A DNA stretch of 64,000 nucleotides from Mangrovibacter phragmitis (GCF_001655675.1 NZ_LYRP01000001.1:124001-188000), one strand, 5' to 3'; positions 7,643-17,564 are shown, counted from the stretch's first letter. A program made the numbers and translations. The notes: generated by a model not told the origin, from the letters alone.

Positions 7643-10273
7643 TGCGTGCTGTGACAGCAGGCTTTTTAGCTCAGGAATGCAGGAGCCGCAATTGGTGCCA
7701 CAGCCAAGTTGCTTACCCAGAGAGCTAACAGTATGGCAACCGCTGGCAATAGCCTGGGTAATATCCCTGGCTCGGATACCAAAGCAACTACACAACGTTT
7801 GGGCTCCCCGGGTATCCCCCAGAGAGCGACCGGCAAGCAGCTGGTCGCTGGTTTGCTTATCCACTTTTTTGCCAAGGCTTGCGCAAACCAGTGTGGAGTC
7901 TGGCTCTGGTGCTGACGGGCTGGCATAGAACGCCACATTCAGCGCCCCGTGGTTAAACCCCAGTAAGTGGCAGGAAATATTATTGTCCGTGGCCTGGCGG
8001 CATTCGAACCCGGCCAGCCAGGGTTGTTGTTCTAGCCACTCCGTAATACACCCTTCACCTGCAACCCAGAATTGCCAGCCACCGGGCACCGGAGCACGGG
8101 CCCACCATTGCGCACCAGAAATAGTGACACTGTCACTGGCATATAACACGCCCTCCCAGTCACTGGTCACGGGCTGGGCCCGTACCGGGGTGAATTTACT
8201 TTCTGGCTGGCCGGATATTTCACAGCGATGCGCAGTGATTAGCGCCCCTGGCTGGCTTTGCAAGGCAAACTGGCTGCTCCAGTGCATTGGCACAAATACC
8301 TGGCCGACAGGTTGCGCATCGGTTATCACAGCCCGGCACAGCATCCAGCCTGTGGCAGACTGTAACCTTACCAGTCTGTTTTCAGTGATTCCCGCCTGGC
8401 TGGCGTCTGCCGGGTTGATTTCACAATAAGGCTTATTGCGATGCTGTAACAGACCCTCAACCATCCCGGTACGGGTCATGGTGTGCCACTGGTCGCGGAT
8501 GCGGCCAGTATTCATGACCAGGGGGTAATATTTACTGGTGGTCCCCCTGGGCGGCTGTGGGTGAACCGGGACCAGGCGGGCTTTACCATCCGGGAATGCA
8601 AATACGCCATCCTGAAATAACCGGGGGCACCCTGCCGGGTAGTGTGAATTTACCGGCCACTGAATAGGTTGTAACTGTTCCCATTCAGTGCGGGTTAAAC
8701 GGCTTAACCTACTGATATCAAACAGGCGCTCTCCCTGGTTTTCAAAACCGGTAAGAGCCGCGTGTTCACTAAAAATCTCATGAGGATGAGACCAGTCAAA
8801 AGCTTTCTCATACCCCATACGCCGGGCGATTTGCGCAATTATCCACCAGTCTGGACGGGCTTCACCGGGTGGTTCGGCAAAGCGCCGTTGCCGTGAGATG
8901 CGGCGTTCAGAATTGGTGACCGTACCCTCTTTTTCTCCCCAGCCCTGGGCCGGGAAAAGAACATCCGCAAAGGCTGCCGTCGTGGTATGCGCAGTGATGT
9001 CAGAAACTATCACACACTCACACATCGCCAGCGCCCGGGCAACCTGATTGGTGTCTGGCAACGATACCGCCGGGTTGGTGCCCATAATCCAGATGGCTTT
9101 GATGTCGCCCCGCTCAACCGCCTGAAACAGCTCCACCGCTTTATAACCCGGTTTATGCGCTGTGCGGTTGCTGCCCCAGAACCTGCCCACCCGCTCAATG
9201 GCTTCCGGGGTAAAATCCATATGGGCAGCAAGCTGGTTTGCCAACCCACCCACTTCACGCCCGCCCATGGCATTGGGCTGGCCGGTAAGAGAAAAGGGAC
9301 CACATCCGGGACTGGCTATTTGCCCGGAAACCAGATGGGCATTGATGATGGCATTGCATTTATCTGTGCCTGTGGCGGACTGGTTGATGCCCATACACCA
9401 CAATGTCATTACCCGGCGTGGTTTACAGTAAAGCTGGTAAAAGGCTTCAACCTGGTTGCGTGAAAGGCCACAGTATTCAGCTACTTTGTCGGCAGTCCAG
9501 GGGGCAGCTGCCTGGGCCGTTTCGGTGCGCCCCACAGTTCTGCTGCGCCACAGAGCATCTTCTTTTCCTTCTGTTATCAGCCAGTTTACCAGGCCAGTAA
9601 ACAACGCACTGTCGCTACCGGGGGTGATAGCCAGGTGCAGGTCTGCTTCAGCGCAAGTTGTGCTGCGTCGGGGGTCGATGGCAATAATTTGCATATCAGG
9701 CCTGGCCGCCCGTGCCGCAGCCAGGCGTTGCCACAATACCGGATGCGCCCAGGCAAGGTTACTCCCCACCAGGACTACGACATCTGCCAGTTCAATATCT
9801 TCATAGTTGCAGGGCACGGCATCTTCGCCAAAAGCGCGTTTATAGGCCGCTACAGCGGAAGACATACACAACCGTGAATTGGTGTCGATATTGCCGCTGC
9901 CGATAAACCCTTTCATAAGCTTGTTGGCAGCATAGTAGTCTTCAGTGAGTAATTGCCCGGAGGCGTAGAACGCAATTGCATCCGGACCGTACTGTTGAAT
10001 AATGTCAGCAAGCCGTTGGGCAGCATGGTCCAGTGCCTGCTCCCAGGACACGCGTTGGTGTTTGATGTGCGGGGCGAGAAGCCGCCCCTGTAACCCCATC
10101 GTTTTATCCAGTGCACTGCCTTTTACACAGATGCGCCCCAGGTTTGCCGGGTGTGAGTTATCGCCCTGCACTTTTATTGCCGGTATCTGCCCGGCAACAT
10201 TTGCTGATGCCCCGGAAACCCGCAGACCGCAGCCGGTACCGCAATACGGGCAAGTGGTCCGGGTTTCATTCAT
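7637..10273 (-). CDS. nasA: assimilatory nitrate reductase catalytic subunit
   Basis: The 878-residue molybdenum enzyme reduces nitrate to nitrite in the cytoplasm. The N-terminal [4Fe-4S] ligands are C8, C11, C15 and C49 (CPYCGTGCG, later GRICVKGS). The bis-MGD oxidoreductase core follows, with C136 in TNSRLCMSSA in the position of the molybdenum ligand. The C-terminus carries an extra BFD-like [2Fe-2S] domain with C828-x-C830 and C862-x2-C865, as in Klebsiella NasA. The start overlaps the stop of the preceding nasB frame (ATGA), so translation is probably coupled. It is the last gene of the nasF-to-nasA transcript. No signal peptide is present, as expected for the assimilatory enzyme. Confidence 0.96.
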   Translation of the reverse strand: MNETRTTCPYCGTGCGLRVSGASANVAGQIPAIKVQGDNSHPANLGRICVKGSALDKTMGLQGRLLAPHIKHQRVSWEQALDHAAQRLADIIQQYGPDAIAFYASGQLLTEDYYAANKLMKGFIGSGNIDTNSRLCMSSAVAAYKRAFGEDAVPCNYEDIELADVVVLVGSNLAWAHPVLWQRLAAARAARPDMQIIAIDPRRSTTCAEADLHLAITPGSDSALFTGLVNWLITEGKEDALWRSRTVGRTETAQAAAPWTADKVAEYCGLSRNQVEAFYQLYCKPRRVMTLWCMGINQSATGTDKCNAIINAHLVSGQIASPGCGPFSLTGQPNAMGGREVGGLANQLAAHMDFTPEAIERVGRFWGSNRTAHKPGYKAVELFQAVERGDIKAIWIMGTNPAVSLPDTNQVARALAMCECVIVSDITAHTTTAAFADVLFPAQGWGEKEGTVTNSERRISRQRRFAEPPGEARPDWWIIAQIARRMGYEKAFDWSHPHEIFSEHAALTGFENQGERLFDISRLSRLTRTEWEQLQPIQWPVNSHYPAGCPRLFQDGVFAFPDGKARLVPVHPQPPRGTTSKYYPLVMNTGRIRDQWHTMTRTGMVEGLLQHRNKPYCEINPADASQAGITENRLVRLQSATGWMLCRAVITDAQPVGQVFVPMHWSSQFALQSQPGALITAHRCEISGQPESKFTPVRAQPVTSDWEGVLYASDSVTISGAQWWARAPVPGGWQFWVAGEGCITEWLEQQPWLAGFECRQATDNNISCHLLGFNHGALNVAFYASPSAPEPDSTLVCASLGKKVDKQTSDQLLAGRSLGDTRGAQTLCSCFGIRARDITQAIASGCHTVSSLGKQLGCGTNCGSCIPELKSLLSQHAL

Positions 10274-13200
10274 ACAGTAGCCTCGGCAACAGGTTCGCTG
10301 TGCGTTGCTGGTTCACTGGCAACCAGAACTTGCCCATTCACGACATGTACCGGCCAGCTGCGCAGGTGAGTTTCCCCTTCCAGGGCACGCCCGTCAGCCA
10401 GGCGGAAACGGTGCTTATACAGTGGCGAAATCACAATCAGTTCTCCCGCGTTGTCTCCCAGTAAACCGCGCGACATCACGCAGGCCTGGGTGCCGGGTTC
10501 AATGTCGTCCAGTGCCCAAACCTGTTCCCCGATACGGAACAAGGCAATACGGTGGCTGCCCAGGCGAGCGCCAATACCAGCATTATTGGGGATTGCGGAA
10601 ATGGCGCACACCGTTTGCCAGGGTTCCGCAGGCAAGCGCGACTGGTGTGTGATTAGTGCGGTGGTGGGTTGTATTTGCCCACGGCGGGTATCCCATTGCA
10701 CAGATTCATCCGGGGTATTGCTGTTGATGGTGGCGGTGAACCGGGCGAGTTGCTCCGGGTCGTTCAGCGTGGTTTGCCATTCACACTGCCAGGTGTCAAC
10801 AATGTGCGCCATGTGTGCTTCCAGTTGCGCGTTTATGCCGAGTTTGTCGTCAATTACCACCTGGCGGAGATAATCCAGCCCGCCTTCCAGATTATCAAGC
10901 CACACACTGGTGCGGGTTAAACGCCCGGCGGTACGGATATAAAACATCAGTACCCGGTCGATGTAGCGAATTAATGTTTCGCTATCAAGATCAGTGGCAA
11001 ACAGATCTGCATGGCGAGGTTTCATGCCGCCATTACCGCAGACATACAGGTTCCAGCCTTTGTCCGTGGCAATGACACCAATATCCTTACTTTGCGCTTC
11101 TGCACACTCACGGGTACAGCCTGAAACCGCCATTTTAATTTTGTGAGGTGAGCGCAATCCTTTGTAACGTTGTTCCAGCTCAATCGCCATGCTGGTTGAA
11201 TCCTGTACCCCATAACGGCACCAGTTTTCGCCAACACAGGATTTCACCGTACGCAGCGACTTACCGTAGGCATGGCCGGTTTCAAAACCAGCATCAATCA
11301 GTTCCTGCCAGATAAGGGGTAACTGCGCCAGAGTGGCACCAAACAAATCAATGCGCTGCCCGCCCGTAATTTTGGTATACAAATTATAACGCTGTGCGAC
11401 TTCCCCAATGGCGATTAAGCCTTGTGGCGTTATCTCGCCTGCCGGGATCCGTGGCACGATGGAATAAGTGCCGTTTTTCTGAATATTGGCAAAATAGCGG
11501 TCATTGGTATCCTGCAGTGGCAAGTGCTCTGGTTTCAGCAGGTAGTCATTCCAGGCTGATGCCAGCAGTGAGCCAACCAGTGGTTTGCAAATTTCGCAGC
11601 CATGGCCACTACCGTGGCGCTGGATCAGCTCATCAAAGCTGCGGATGTTTTCAACCTGAATCAGGTTGAATAATGCCTGGCGCGACCAGGGGAAGTGTTC
11701 GCAGATATCGTCACTGACTGCAACCCCGGATTCTTCCAGTGCCTGCTCCATCACCTGTTTAACCAGGGCGGTGCACCCGCCACAACCTGTGCCCGCCTTC
11801 GTGAATGATTTCACCGCGCTGAGATCATGGTGGCCTGCGGTGACGGCTGCGCGAATTGCACCTTTGGTTACGTTGTGGCACGAACACAGTACCGCGCTGT
11901 CCGGTAGTGCTTTGCTGCCCTGTGTGGCAGGCTTATCGCCAGTCGCAGGCAGAATAAGTTGTGCAGGTGAATCCGGCAAATCAATGTGATTGAGCATCAG
12001 TTGCAGTAAATTACTGTAGTCGCTTGCATCTCCAACCAAAACACCACCCAATAGCTGTTTTTTATCAGCACTGACCACAATTTTTTTGTATATGCCATCT
12101 GGCCCATTGTGCCACTGGTAGACCAGGCTACCAGGGGTTTGACCATGGGCATCACCCAGCGAGGCAACTTCCACACCGAGCAGTTTCAGGCGTGTGCTCA
12201 TGTCTGCACCACTGAACAGGGCTTCCTGCTCACCTGACAACTGAGCGGCAGCAATACGCGCCATGTCATAACCGGGGGCAACCAGGCCAAAAGCCATCCC
12301 CTCCCAGAGAGCACACTCCCCAATGGCGTACACCGCAGGGTGGCTGGTACGGCACTGGTTATCAATGATAATGCCGCCGCGCGGCCCGGTAGCCAGCCCG
12401 GCTATACGCGCCAGGTCATCGCGTGGGCGGATCCCGGCTGAAAAGACCACCAGGTCGGTCTCCAGCGGTTCACCACTGCTGAATTGCAATTGCAAGCCAC
12501 TGGCGCCAGAGGCGATTTTGGTGGTTTGCATACCAGTATGGACATGGACACCCAAAGCCTGAATTTTGGTGCGAAGCAGCGCGGCACCTTCGTCATCTAA
12601 CTGGACGGCCATCAGGCGTGGCGCGAACTCCACTACATGGGTTTCCAGCCCCAGTGTTTTCAGCGCGTTGGCGGCTTCCAGACCAAGTAAGCCTCCACCA
12701 ATTACCACGCCTCGTGAAGCATGACTGGCACAAGCTTTAATCGCATCCAGATCATCCAGCGTACGGTAAACAAAGCAGCGCTGGTCATCATGGCCTTCAA
12801 TTGGCGGTACAAAAGCCCGCGAGCCGGTTGCCAGCACCAGGTGATCCCAGGCCAACTCCCGGCCCTGAGCGTCCGTCAGGCTGCGCCGGTCAGTATCAAG
12901 CGCGGTTACCTGGCTGTGGGTGCGCAACTCAATACCATGTTGAGCAAAAAAATCGGCATCGGTGAGGCTCAGAGTGTTGGCGTTTCCGGTAGTAAAATAG
13001 TCGGTTAAATGCACCCGGTCGTAGGCCAGGTGGCGTTCTTCACCATAAACCACAATATGCCATTGCTGGTGCATACCTTGTTCAACCAGTTGCTCAAGAA
13101 AATACTGGCCGACCATGCCATGGCCAATAACAACCAACGTTTTTTTGGTGTGCGTGTTGATATACTGCATTACTTCTGTCCTTGCGGTTGGTGCCGCTTC

Positions 13201-14370
13201 CAGGGAGGGAACACCGGGAAGGAGGGCGTGAAAATGAATAGGTTGGTGCATCAGTGCTCTGATGCGCGCTGCTTCGCTGATATCGCCCCACAGGAACGCA
13301 CCTGTCAGGTGCCCGTTGCAGGTATATAGCCGCTGGTAGTCGCCAGTGGAGGTGTTCTCACTGATTAAGGGCGGAGTATTTTCCTGCTCCTGACGGGAGC
13401 CGAGACAAAACAGCTGCAATCCCCGCACTTTCAGGCGGGTACCCTGAGGCTCGGGGTGGTAATCTGCGATGGCCTGGCCTGCCAGGCGATGAGCGAGTAC
13501 CACAGCCTGCTCCAGGCAAGGTGCCAGCAAGCCGGGTACTTCACCGTTAAACTCGCTACACTCCCCAAGAGCACTGATGGTGTGGTCGCTGGTCTGGAGT
13601 TGCCCGTTAACCTGAATTCCGCGACCACAGGCCAGGCCTGCTTCGCGGGCAAGCGTTATGTTTGGCCGGATCCCGGTCGCTATCACCACCCGTTTGGCTG
13701 GCAAAAGTTGCCCATCGGTAAGCCTGACGGCATCAGCTGTAATCGCCGTAATACCGTTGTTCATCAGGCAGTGAACCCCCTGCTGTGACAGCGCACTGAG
13801 TAGCCGTTCGCCACATTTTGCATCCACCTGGCGCTCAAGGGGCCAGCCATGGCGGTGAACCAGCGAGACTTGCCGCCCCTGCTGAGCCAGTGCTGCTGCG
13901 GCTTCAACCCCAACGAACCCGCCACCCAACACGATAACCGGTGTTCCGGGAGGATCATTTTGCAGCGCGAAAAGATCCTGCTGGTGGCGGAACCCACAGA
14001 CATGGGGCAACTGAATTCCTGTTACAGGCGGCATTGCAGATTGTGACCCGGTGGCAATAACTAACTGGTCCCAGACAAGCGTGCGTTTATCTGTCACCAC
14101 CTGGCGGCTTTCCCGGTGAACTGAAAGTACTGTTTCACCAGTGAGCAAGGTGACACCCTGCTCCAGATACCAGGATGACGGGTGCAGCGCGATTTCAGCG
14201 AAGCTTTTGTCACCGTTAAGAACTGAAGGCAACTGAACCCGGTTGTAGGTTGCATGCTGTTCATTACCAATCAGCGTAACCTTAAAACGCCCGGGTGCTA
14301 GCGCCAGCAGCGTTTCCACCAGTTTCAGCGCCGCCATTCCATTGCCTGCCACCACCAGATGCGGTTTCAT
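10270..14370 (-). CDS. nasB: fused NasC-NasB: NADH oxidoreductase plus NAD(P)H nitrite reductase
   Basis: One uninterrupted frame of 1366 residues covers what Klebsiella oxytoca M5al, as I recall it, carries as two genes. Residues 1-400 are a NasC-like FAD/NAD(P)-binding reductase (VVAGNGMAALKLVE, VIVLGGGFVGVEAA). From M401 (ATG at 13170, with AAGGA upstream) begins a complete nitrite reductase: a second FAD/NAD domain (VVIGHGMVGQYFLE, VVIGGGLLGLEAA), two BFD-like [2Fe-2S] segments (LCSCHNVTKG, GTGCGGCTALV), ferredoxin-like half domain, siroheme/[4Fe-4S] motifs (SCVGENWCRYG and SGCTRECAE), and a C-terminal NirD/Rieske-like domain. The start at 14370 has GAGGAC upstream and lies 10 bases after nasD. 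The two parts may be made as one protein, as two by internal initiation, or both. Confidence 0.9.
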   Translation of the reverse strand: MKPHLVVAGNGMAALKLVETLLALAPGRFKVTLIGNEQHATYNRVQLPSVLNGDKSFAEIALHPSSWYLEQGVTLLTGETVLSVHRESRQVVTDKRTLVWDQLVIATGSQSAMPPVTGIQLPHVCGFRHQQDLFALQNDPPGTPVIVLGGGFVGVEAAAALAQQGRQVSLVHRHGWPLERQVDAKCGERLLSALSQQGVHCLMNNGITAITADAVRLTDGQLLPAKRVVIATGIRPNITLAREAGLACGRGIQVNGQLQTSDHTISALGECSEFNGEVPGLLAPCLEQAVVLAHRLAGQAIADYHPEPQGTRLKVRGLQLFCLGSRQEQENTPPLISENTSTGDYQRLYTCNGHLTGAFLWGDISEAARIRALMHQPIHFHALLPGVPSLEAAPTARTEVMQYINTHTKKTLVVIGHGMVGQYFLEQLVEQGMHQQWHIVVYGEERHLAYDRVHLTDYFTTGNANTLSLTDADFFAQHGIELRTHSQVTALDTDRRSLTDAQGRELAWDHLVLATGSRAFVPPIEGHDDQRCFVYRTLDDLDAIKACASHASRGVVIGGGLLGLEAANALKTLGLETHVVEFAPRLMAVQLDDEGAALLRTKIQALGVHVHTGMQTTKIASGASGLQLQFSSGEPLETDLVVFSAGIRPRDDLARIAGLATGPRGGIIIDNQCRTSHPAVYAIGECALWEGMAFGLVAPGYDMARIAAAQLSGEQEALFSGADMSTRLKLLGVEVASLGDAHGQTPGSLVYQWHNGPDGIYKKIVVSADKKQLLGGVLVGDASDYSNLLQLMLNHIDLPDSPAQLILPATGDKPATQGSKALPDSAVLCSCHNVTKGAIRAAVTAGHHDLSAVKSFTKAGTGCGGCTALVKQVMEQALEESGVAVSDDICEHFPWSRQALFNLIQVENIRSFDELIQRHGSGHGCEICKPLVGSLLASAWNDYLLKPEHLPLQDTNDRYFANIQKNGTYSIVPRIPAGEITPQGLIAIGEVAQRYNLYTKITGGQRIDLFGATLAQLPLIWQELIDAGFETGHAYGKSLRTVKSCVGENWCRYGVQDSTSMAIELEQRYKGLRSPHKIKMAVSGCTRECAEAQSKDIGVIATDKGWNLYVCGNGGMKPRHADLFATDLDSETLIRYIDRVLMFYIRTAGRLTRTSVWLDNLEGGLDYLRQVVIDDKLGINAQLEAHMAHIVDTWQCEWQTTLNDPEQLARFTATINSNTPDESVQWDTRRGQIQPTTALITHQSRLPAEPWQTVCAISAIPNNAGIGARLGSHRIALFRIGEQVWALDDIEPGTQACVMSRGLLGDNAGELIVISPLYKHRFRLADGRALEGETHLRSWPVHVVNGQVLVASEPATHSEPVAEATV

Positions 14371-14380
14371 TTGTGTGTCC

Positions 14381-15169
14381 TCAGGCAGTTGCAGGCTGTT
14401 TTTCGTACAGGAACTGCAATATCTGCTGGCGCAACTGGTGGTAGCGCGGGTTATCCGCCAGTGCAACCCGGTTGCGTGGCCGGGGAAGATCGATTTCCAG
14501 AATCTCGCCCACAGTTGCTGCCGGGCCATTGGTCATCATTAACACCCGGTCTGAAAGCAGTACGGCTTCGTCTACATCATGCGTTATCAGAACCAGTGTG
14601 GTGTTCAGGCGTGCCTGAATTTGCATGACGGCGTCCTGCAAGTGTGCGCGGGTCAGTGCGTCCAGTGCGCCAAAAGGTTCATCCATCAGTAAAACCCGTG
14701 GGCTCATGGCCAGCGCCCGGGCGATGCCGACACGCTGCTTCATCCCGCCGGATATTTCGTCTGGCCGTTTATCCATGGCGTGGCCCATTTGCACACGCTC
14801 AAGGTTATGTTCGGTCCATTCGCGCATTTCAGCTTTGGTTTTGCTGCCTTTGAATACGGTTTCTACAGCCAGCGCAACGTTCTCACGCGCGGTAAGCCAG
14901 GGAAGCAGTGAGTGGTTCTGGAAAACCACCGCCCGTTCCGGGCCTGGCCCGGCAATTTCTTTGTTGTCGCACAGCAACCCACCACTGCTTGGCAGTGTCA
15001 GACCGGCAATCAAATTCAGTAAGGTGGATTTACCGCACCCGGAATGGCCAATCAGGCTGATGGTTTCACCTTCAGCTATGTCGAAACTAACCCGGTCCAG
15101 GGCAAGAAACGGGCCACTGGCAGTCATAAACTGCTGGCTGACATTTTGAACCTGAATGATTTTGTTCAT
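14381..15169 (-). CDS. nasD: nitrate ABC transporter ATP-binding protein
   Basis: The 262-residue ATPase of the nitrate/nitrite importer has Walker A GHSGCGKST (about residue 40), Q-loop VVFQNHSLLPW, signature ISGGMKQRVGIARAL, Walker B VLLMDEPFGALDALTR, and switch histidine ITHDVDEA. It belongs to the NrtD/SsuB/TauB branch. Its start overlaps the nasE stop by four bases (ATGA), implying translational coupling. It is cytoplasmic and pairs with the NasE permease. In K. oxytoca the nasFED genes encode this transporter. Confidence 0.95.
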   Translation of the reverse strand: MNKIIQVQNVSQQFMTASGPFLALDRVSFDIAEGETISLIGHSGCGKSTLLNLIAGLTLPSSGGLLCDNKEIAGPGPERAVVFQNHSLLPWLTARENVALAVETVFKGSKTKAEMREWTEHNLERVQMGHAMDKRPDEISGGMKQRVGIARALAMSPRVLLMDEPFGALDALTRAHLQDAVMQIQARLNTTLVLITHDVDEAVLLSDRVLMMTNGPAATVGEILEIDLPRPRNRVALADNPRYHQLRQQILQFLYEKQPATA

Positions 15170-16071
15170 TTATCCTCCCGGCTTTCCCAGGTGAAGCGGC
15201 GTGCTATCAGCAGTAATGCCTGTTCAAGTAACAGCCCTACTGCCCCAATGATTAAAATGGCGATCAGAATGTTTTCCACATTGAGGTTGTTCCATTCATT
15301 CCAGATCCAGAACCCTATACCCAGGCCGCCGGTAAGCATTTCAGCAGCCACTATCACCAGCCAGGCAATCCCCATAGACAGGCGTACCCCGGTCATTACT
15401 GCTGGCAACACGGCAGGAAACAAAATGCGGCGCATAATGGTCCATTCACTGAGTCGTAATACACGGGCGACATTCAGATAGGTTTGTGGAACCCGGCGCA
15501 CGCCTTCAGCGGTGTTGATGATCATCGGCCAGATAGCACAGATAAAAATGGTCCAGCTGGATGCCGGTTCAGCACGCTGGAACAGCAGCAAACCAATTGG
15601 CAGCCAGGCCAGTGGGCTCACCGGGCGCAGCAAGGCAATTACCGGGTTAAACATCCGGCCGAGAAACTGAAAACGCCCCAGCAGAAACCCGGCGGGAATA
15701 CCCGCCAGCGCGGCAAGGCTGAAACCAACAGCGACACGCTCCAGCGATGCCAGCACGTTCCAGCCGATCCCCTGGTCATTCGGGCCATTGTTGTAAAACG
15801 GGTCGGCAAAAAGGGTTTTGGCCGCCTCAAGCGTGGTGACCGGCCCGGGGAAACCCTGGCTGTGTAGTGCTGCCAGTTGCCACACCACGGCCAGTAATCC
15901 AAGCCCGGCCAGAACAGGAATAATTCGTTCCAGTAGCTGGCGCAGTGTGTGAGAAATACGGTGTGGACGGCGAACTGGTTTGACAGCCAGGTTCACAACT
16001 TCACCCTGTATCTGTTTTTCTGCCCCCGGGCGTTCAGCTTTCAGGGGGGTTATCTGTTGTGCTGTTTTCAT
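15166..16071 (-). CDS. nasE: nitrate ABC transporter permease
   Basis: A 301-residue inner-membrane permease of the NrtB/SsuC/TauC family. After a charged cytoplasmic N-terminus (about 60 residues) come about six transmembrane helices. The EAA-like coupling loop is seen around VARVLRLSEWTIMRRILFP. The start at 16071 lies 10 bases after the nasF stop with GAGGT before it; an upstream in-frame ATG falls inside nasF and is rejected. It forms the channel through which nitrate delivered by NasF enters, powered by NasD. Confidence 0.94.
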   Translation of the reverse strand: MKTAQQITPLKAERPGAEKQIQGEVVNLAVKPVRRPHRISHTLRQLLERIIPVLAGLGLLAVVWQLAALHSQGFPGPVTTLEAAKTLFADPFYNNGPNDQGIGWNVLASLERVAVGFSLAALAGIPAGFLLGRFQFLGRMFNPVIALLRPVSPLAWLPIGLLLFQRAEPASSWTIFICAIWPMIINTAEGVRRVPQTYLNVARVLRLSEWTIMRRILFPAVLPAVMTGVRLSMGIAWLVIVAAEMLTGGLGIGFWIWNEWNNLNVENILIAILIIGAVGLLLEQALLLIARRFTWESREDK

Positions 16072-16081
16072 GTCCCGGACC

Positions 16082-17332
16082 TCATTGTTTAATGGCAAAA
16101 CTGTCTGCATACGCCTCGGGGTTGGTACCATCCCAAACCTTGCCGTCCATCAGCGTGCTTTTGCGCAGTGAACTTGCCGGAACAGAGACGCCGCCCACCG
16201 CAGTTGCCGCGGCTTTGTACACATCCACACGGTTAATCTGGCGTGCAATAGCGAGGTAATCTGGCGCGGTTTTAATTAGCCCCCAGCGCTTGAACTGGGT
16301 CAGGAACCACATGCCGTCTGAATCCCATGGGTAACTCACTTCGCCATCATGGAAGAAGCGCATGGCGTGGGCATCCTGCCAGGTTTTACCCAGGCCATCT
16401 TCGTATTTCCCCAACATGCGCCCTTCAATAATTTCTGGTTTGGTGTTGATCCACGGGCGCTGGGCGATAACCTGCACGGTTTCGCGTTTGTTGGCATCGC
16501 TGGCGTCTATCCAGCGCGCGGCATCCAGTACTGCAGCGGTAAGTGCTCTGGCCGTGTTTGGGTGTTTTTCTACCCACTCCTGGCGGGTGCCGAGGATCTT
16601 TTCCGGGTGATCGGGCCATACAGACTGGGATGTGGCAGCGGTGAAGCCAATATTGTCGCTGATAGCTCGCTGGTTCCAGGGTTCACCAACACAGCAACCC
16701 ACCATGTTGCCTATCTTCATGTTCATCACCATTTGTGGTGGTGGAACGACAACGGTGCGCACGTCAGTAAAGGGGTTAACGCCTGCACTTGCCAGCCAGT
16801 AATAGAGCCACATGGCGTGGGTGCTGGTTGGAAAGGTGTGGGCGAAGGTCATGGAACCAGCCGGTTTGGCATCAATGGCTTTTTTTAGTGATTCAACATT
16901 GGTAACCCCGGCAGCCTTGAGCTGGTTAGATAGTGAAATCCCCTGCCCGTTGTTATTCAGGGTCATCAGGCTTGCCATGTTACGTTGCGGGCCAGCGACG
17001 CCCAGTTGCAGGCCATAAATTAAGCCGTAGAGAACGTGGGCGGCATCCAGTTCGCCAGACAGCAGTTTATCCCGTACTGCTGCCCAACTGGCTTCTTTGC
17101 TGGGCTGGATACTGATGCCATATTTTTTATCAAATCCTTTGATGGCGGCCATCACCACTGGCGCACAATCTGTCAGGGGAATAAACCCAACTTTCACCGT
17201 GGTCAACTCTGGCGCATCGGACCCCGCAGCCCAGACTTGCTGGCGAATACCGGGCAGGATCAAGCCGGCTCCCAGGGCGGCACTGCCTGCCAGAAACTGG
17301 CGGCGGGAAAGCGTAAAATGCGTTTTGCTCAT
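16082..17332 (-). CDS. nasF: nitrate ABC transporter substrate-binding protein
   Basis: The 416-residue periplasmic nitrate-binding protein of the NrtA type is the first gene of the operon. The N-terminus has a twin-arginine signal (SRRQFLAGSAALGAGLIL), so export is probably by Tat. The mature protein is a two-lobed binding protein with the family segments VGFIPLTDCAPVVMA and GCCVGEPWN. The start is the ATG at 17332 with AGGA upstream; a TTG one codon earlier also opens the frame. Expression depends on a sigma-54 promoter and NasR antitermination in the leader that precedes it. Confidence 0.95.
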   Translation of the reverse strand: MSKTHFTLSRRQFLAGSAALGAGLILPGIRQQVWAAGSDAPELTTVKVGFIPLTDCAPVVMAAIKGFDKKYGISIQPSKEASWAAVRDKLLSGELDAAHVLYGLIYGLQLGVAGPQRNMASLMTLNNNGQGISLSNQLKAAGVTNVESLKKAIDAKPAGSMTFAHTFPTSTHAMWLYYWLASAGVNPFTDVRTVVVPPPQMVMNMKIGNMVGCCVGEPWNQRAISDNIGFTAATSQSVWPDHPEKILGTRQEWVEKHPNTARALTAAVLDAARWIDASDANKRETVQVIAQRPWINTKPEIIEGRMLGKYEDGLGKTWQDAHAMRFFHDGEVSYPWDSDGMWFLTQFKRWGLIKTAPDYLAIARQINRVDVYKAAATAVGGVSVPASSLRKSTLMDGKVWDGTNPEAYADSFAIKQ

Positions 17333-17354
17333 CAAGGCGTCCTGTTCTGAGAAT

Positions 17355-17403
17355 AAAAAAAAGGCGTCCGTACTCCGGCCAAAGCCAAAGTAAGGACGCC
17401 TTT
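17355..17403 (-). terminator. nasF leader intrinsic terminator (NasR-controlled)
   Basis: On the minus strand AAAGGCGTCC pairs with GGACGCCTTT across a 24-base loop, followed by a run of T. It sits between the promoter and nasF. In Klebsiella this terminator blocks transcription unless NasR, activated by nitrate or nitrite, prevents its formation. Confidence 0.9.
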
Positions 17404-17416
17404 ATCCAAAGCACTC

Positions 17417-17438
17417 GTTTCACCGCCATTGGCGAAAC
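17417..17438 (-). ncRNA. NasR (ANTAR) antitermination hairpin in nasF leader
   Basis: The leader RNA folds into GTTTCGCC / GGTGAAAC (eight pairs, one G-U) closing the hexaloop AATGGC. Loop position 1 is A and position 4 is G, the hallmark of ANTAR-binding hairpins. It lies just upstream of the terminator stem. The family normally shows two such hairpins. The upstream partner is not obvious here; only a three-pair CAA/TTG stem precedes it. Confidence 0.82.
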
Positions 17439-17464
17439 AAATGCGTAATTGTCAGAACTTAATT

Positions 17465-17480
17465 TGCAATTGCTGTGCCA
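17465..17480 (-). promoter_or_regulatory. sigma-54 promoter of the nas operon
   Basis: On the minus strand TGGCACAGCAATTGCA fits the -24/-12 consensus TGGCAC-N5-TTGCA exactly. Transcription should begin near 17454, giving a leader of about 120 bases that contains the NasR hairpin and the terminator. Confidence 0.92.
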
Positions 17481-17564
17481 TATCTGTTTGCCCTGAAAAT
17501 ACTACCCTGAGCGCAGTCCAGCCCCTTCTTTGGGGATAACTACGCACAGCAACAGAGCAAAATA

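Noticed and set aside
14370-14529. Upstream extension of the NasC-NasB frame
   Set aside because: The extra 53 codons lie inside nasD and have no ribosome site; GAGGAC marks the start at 14370.
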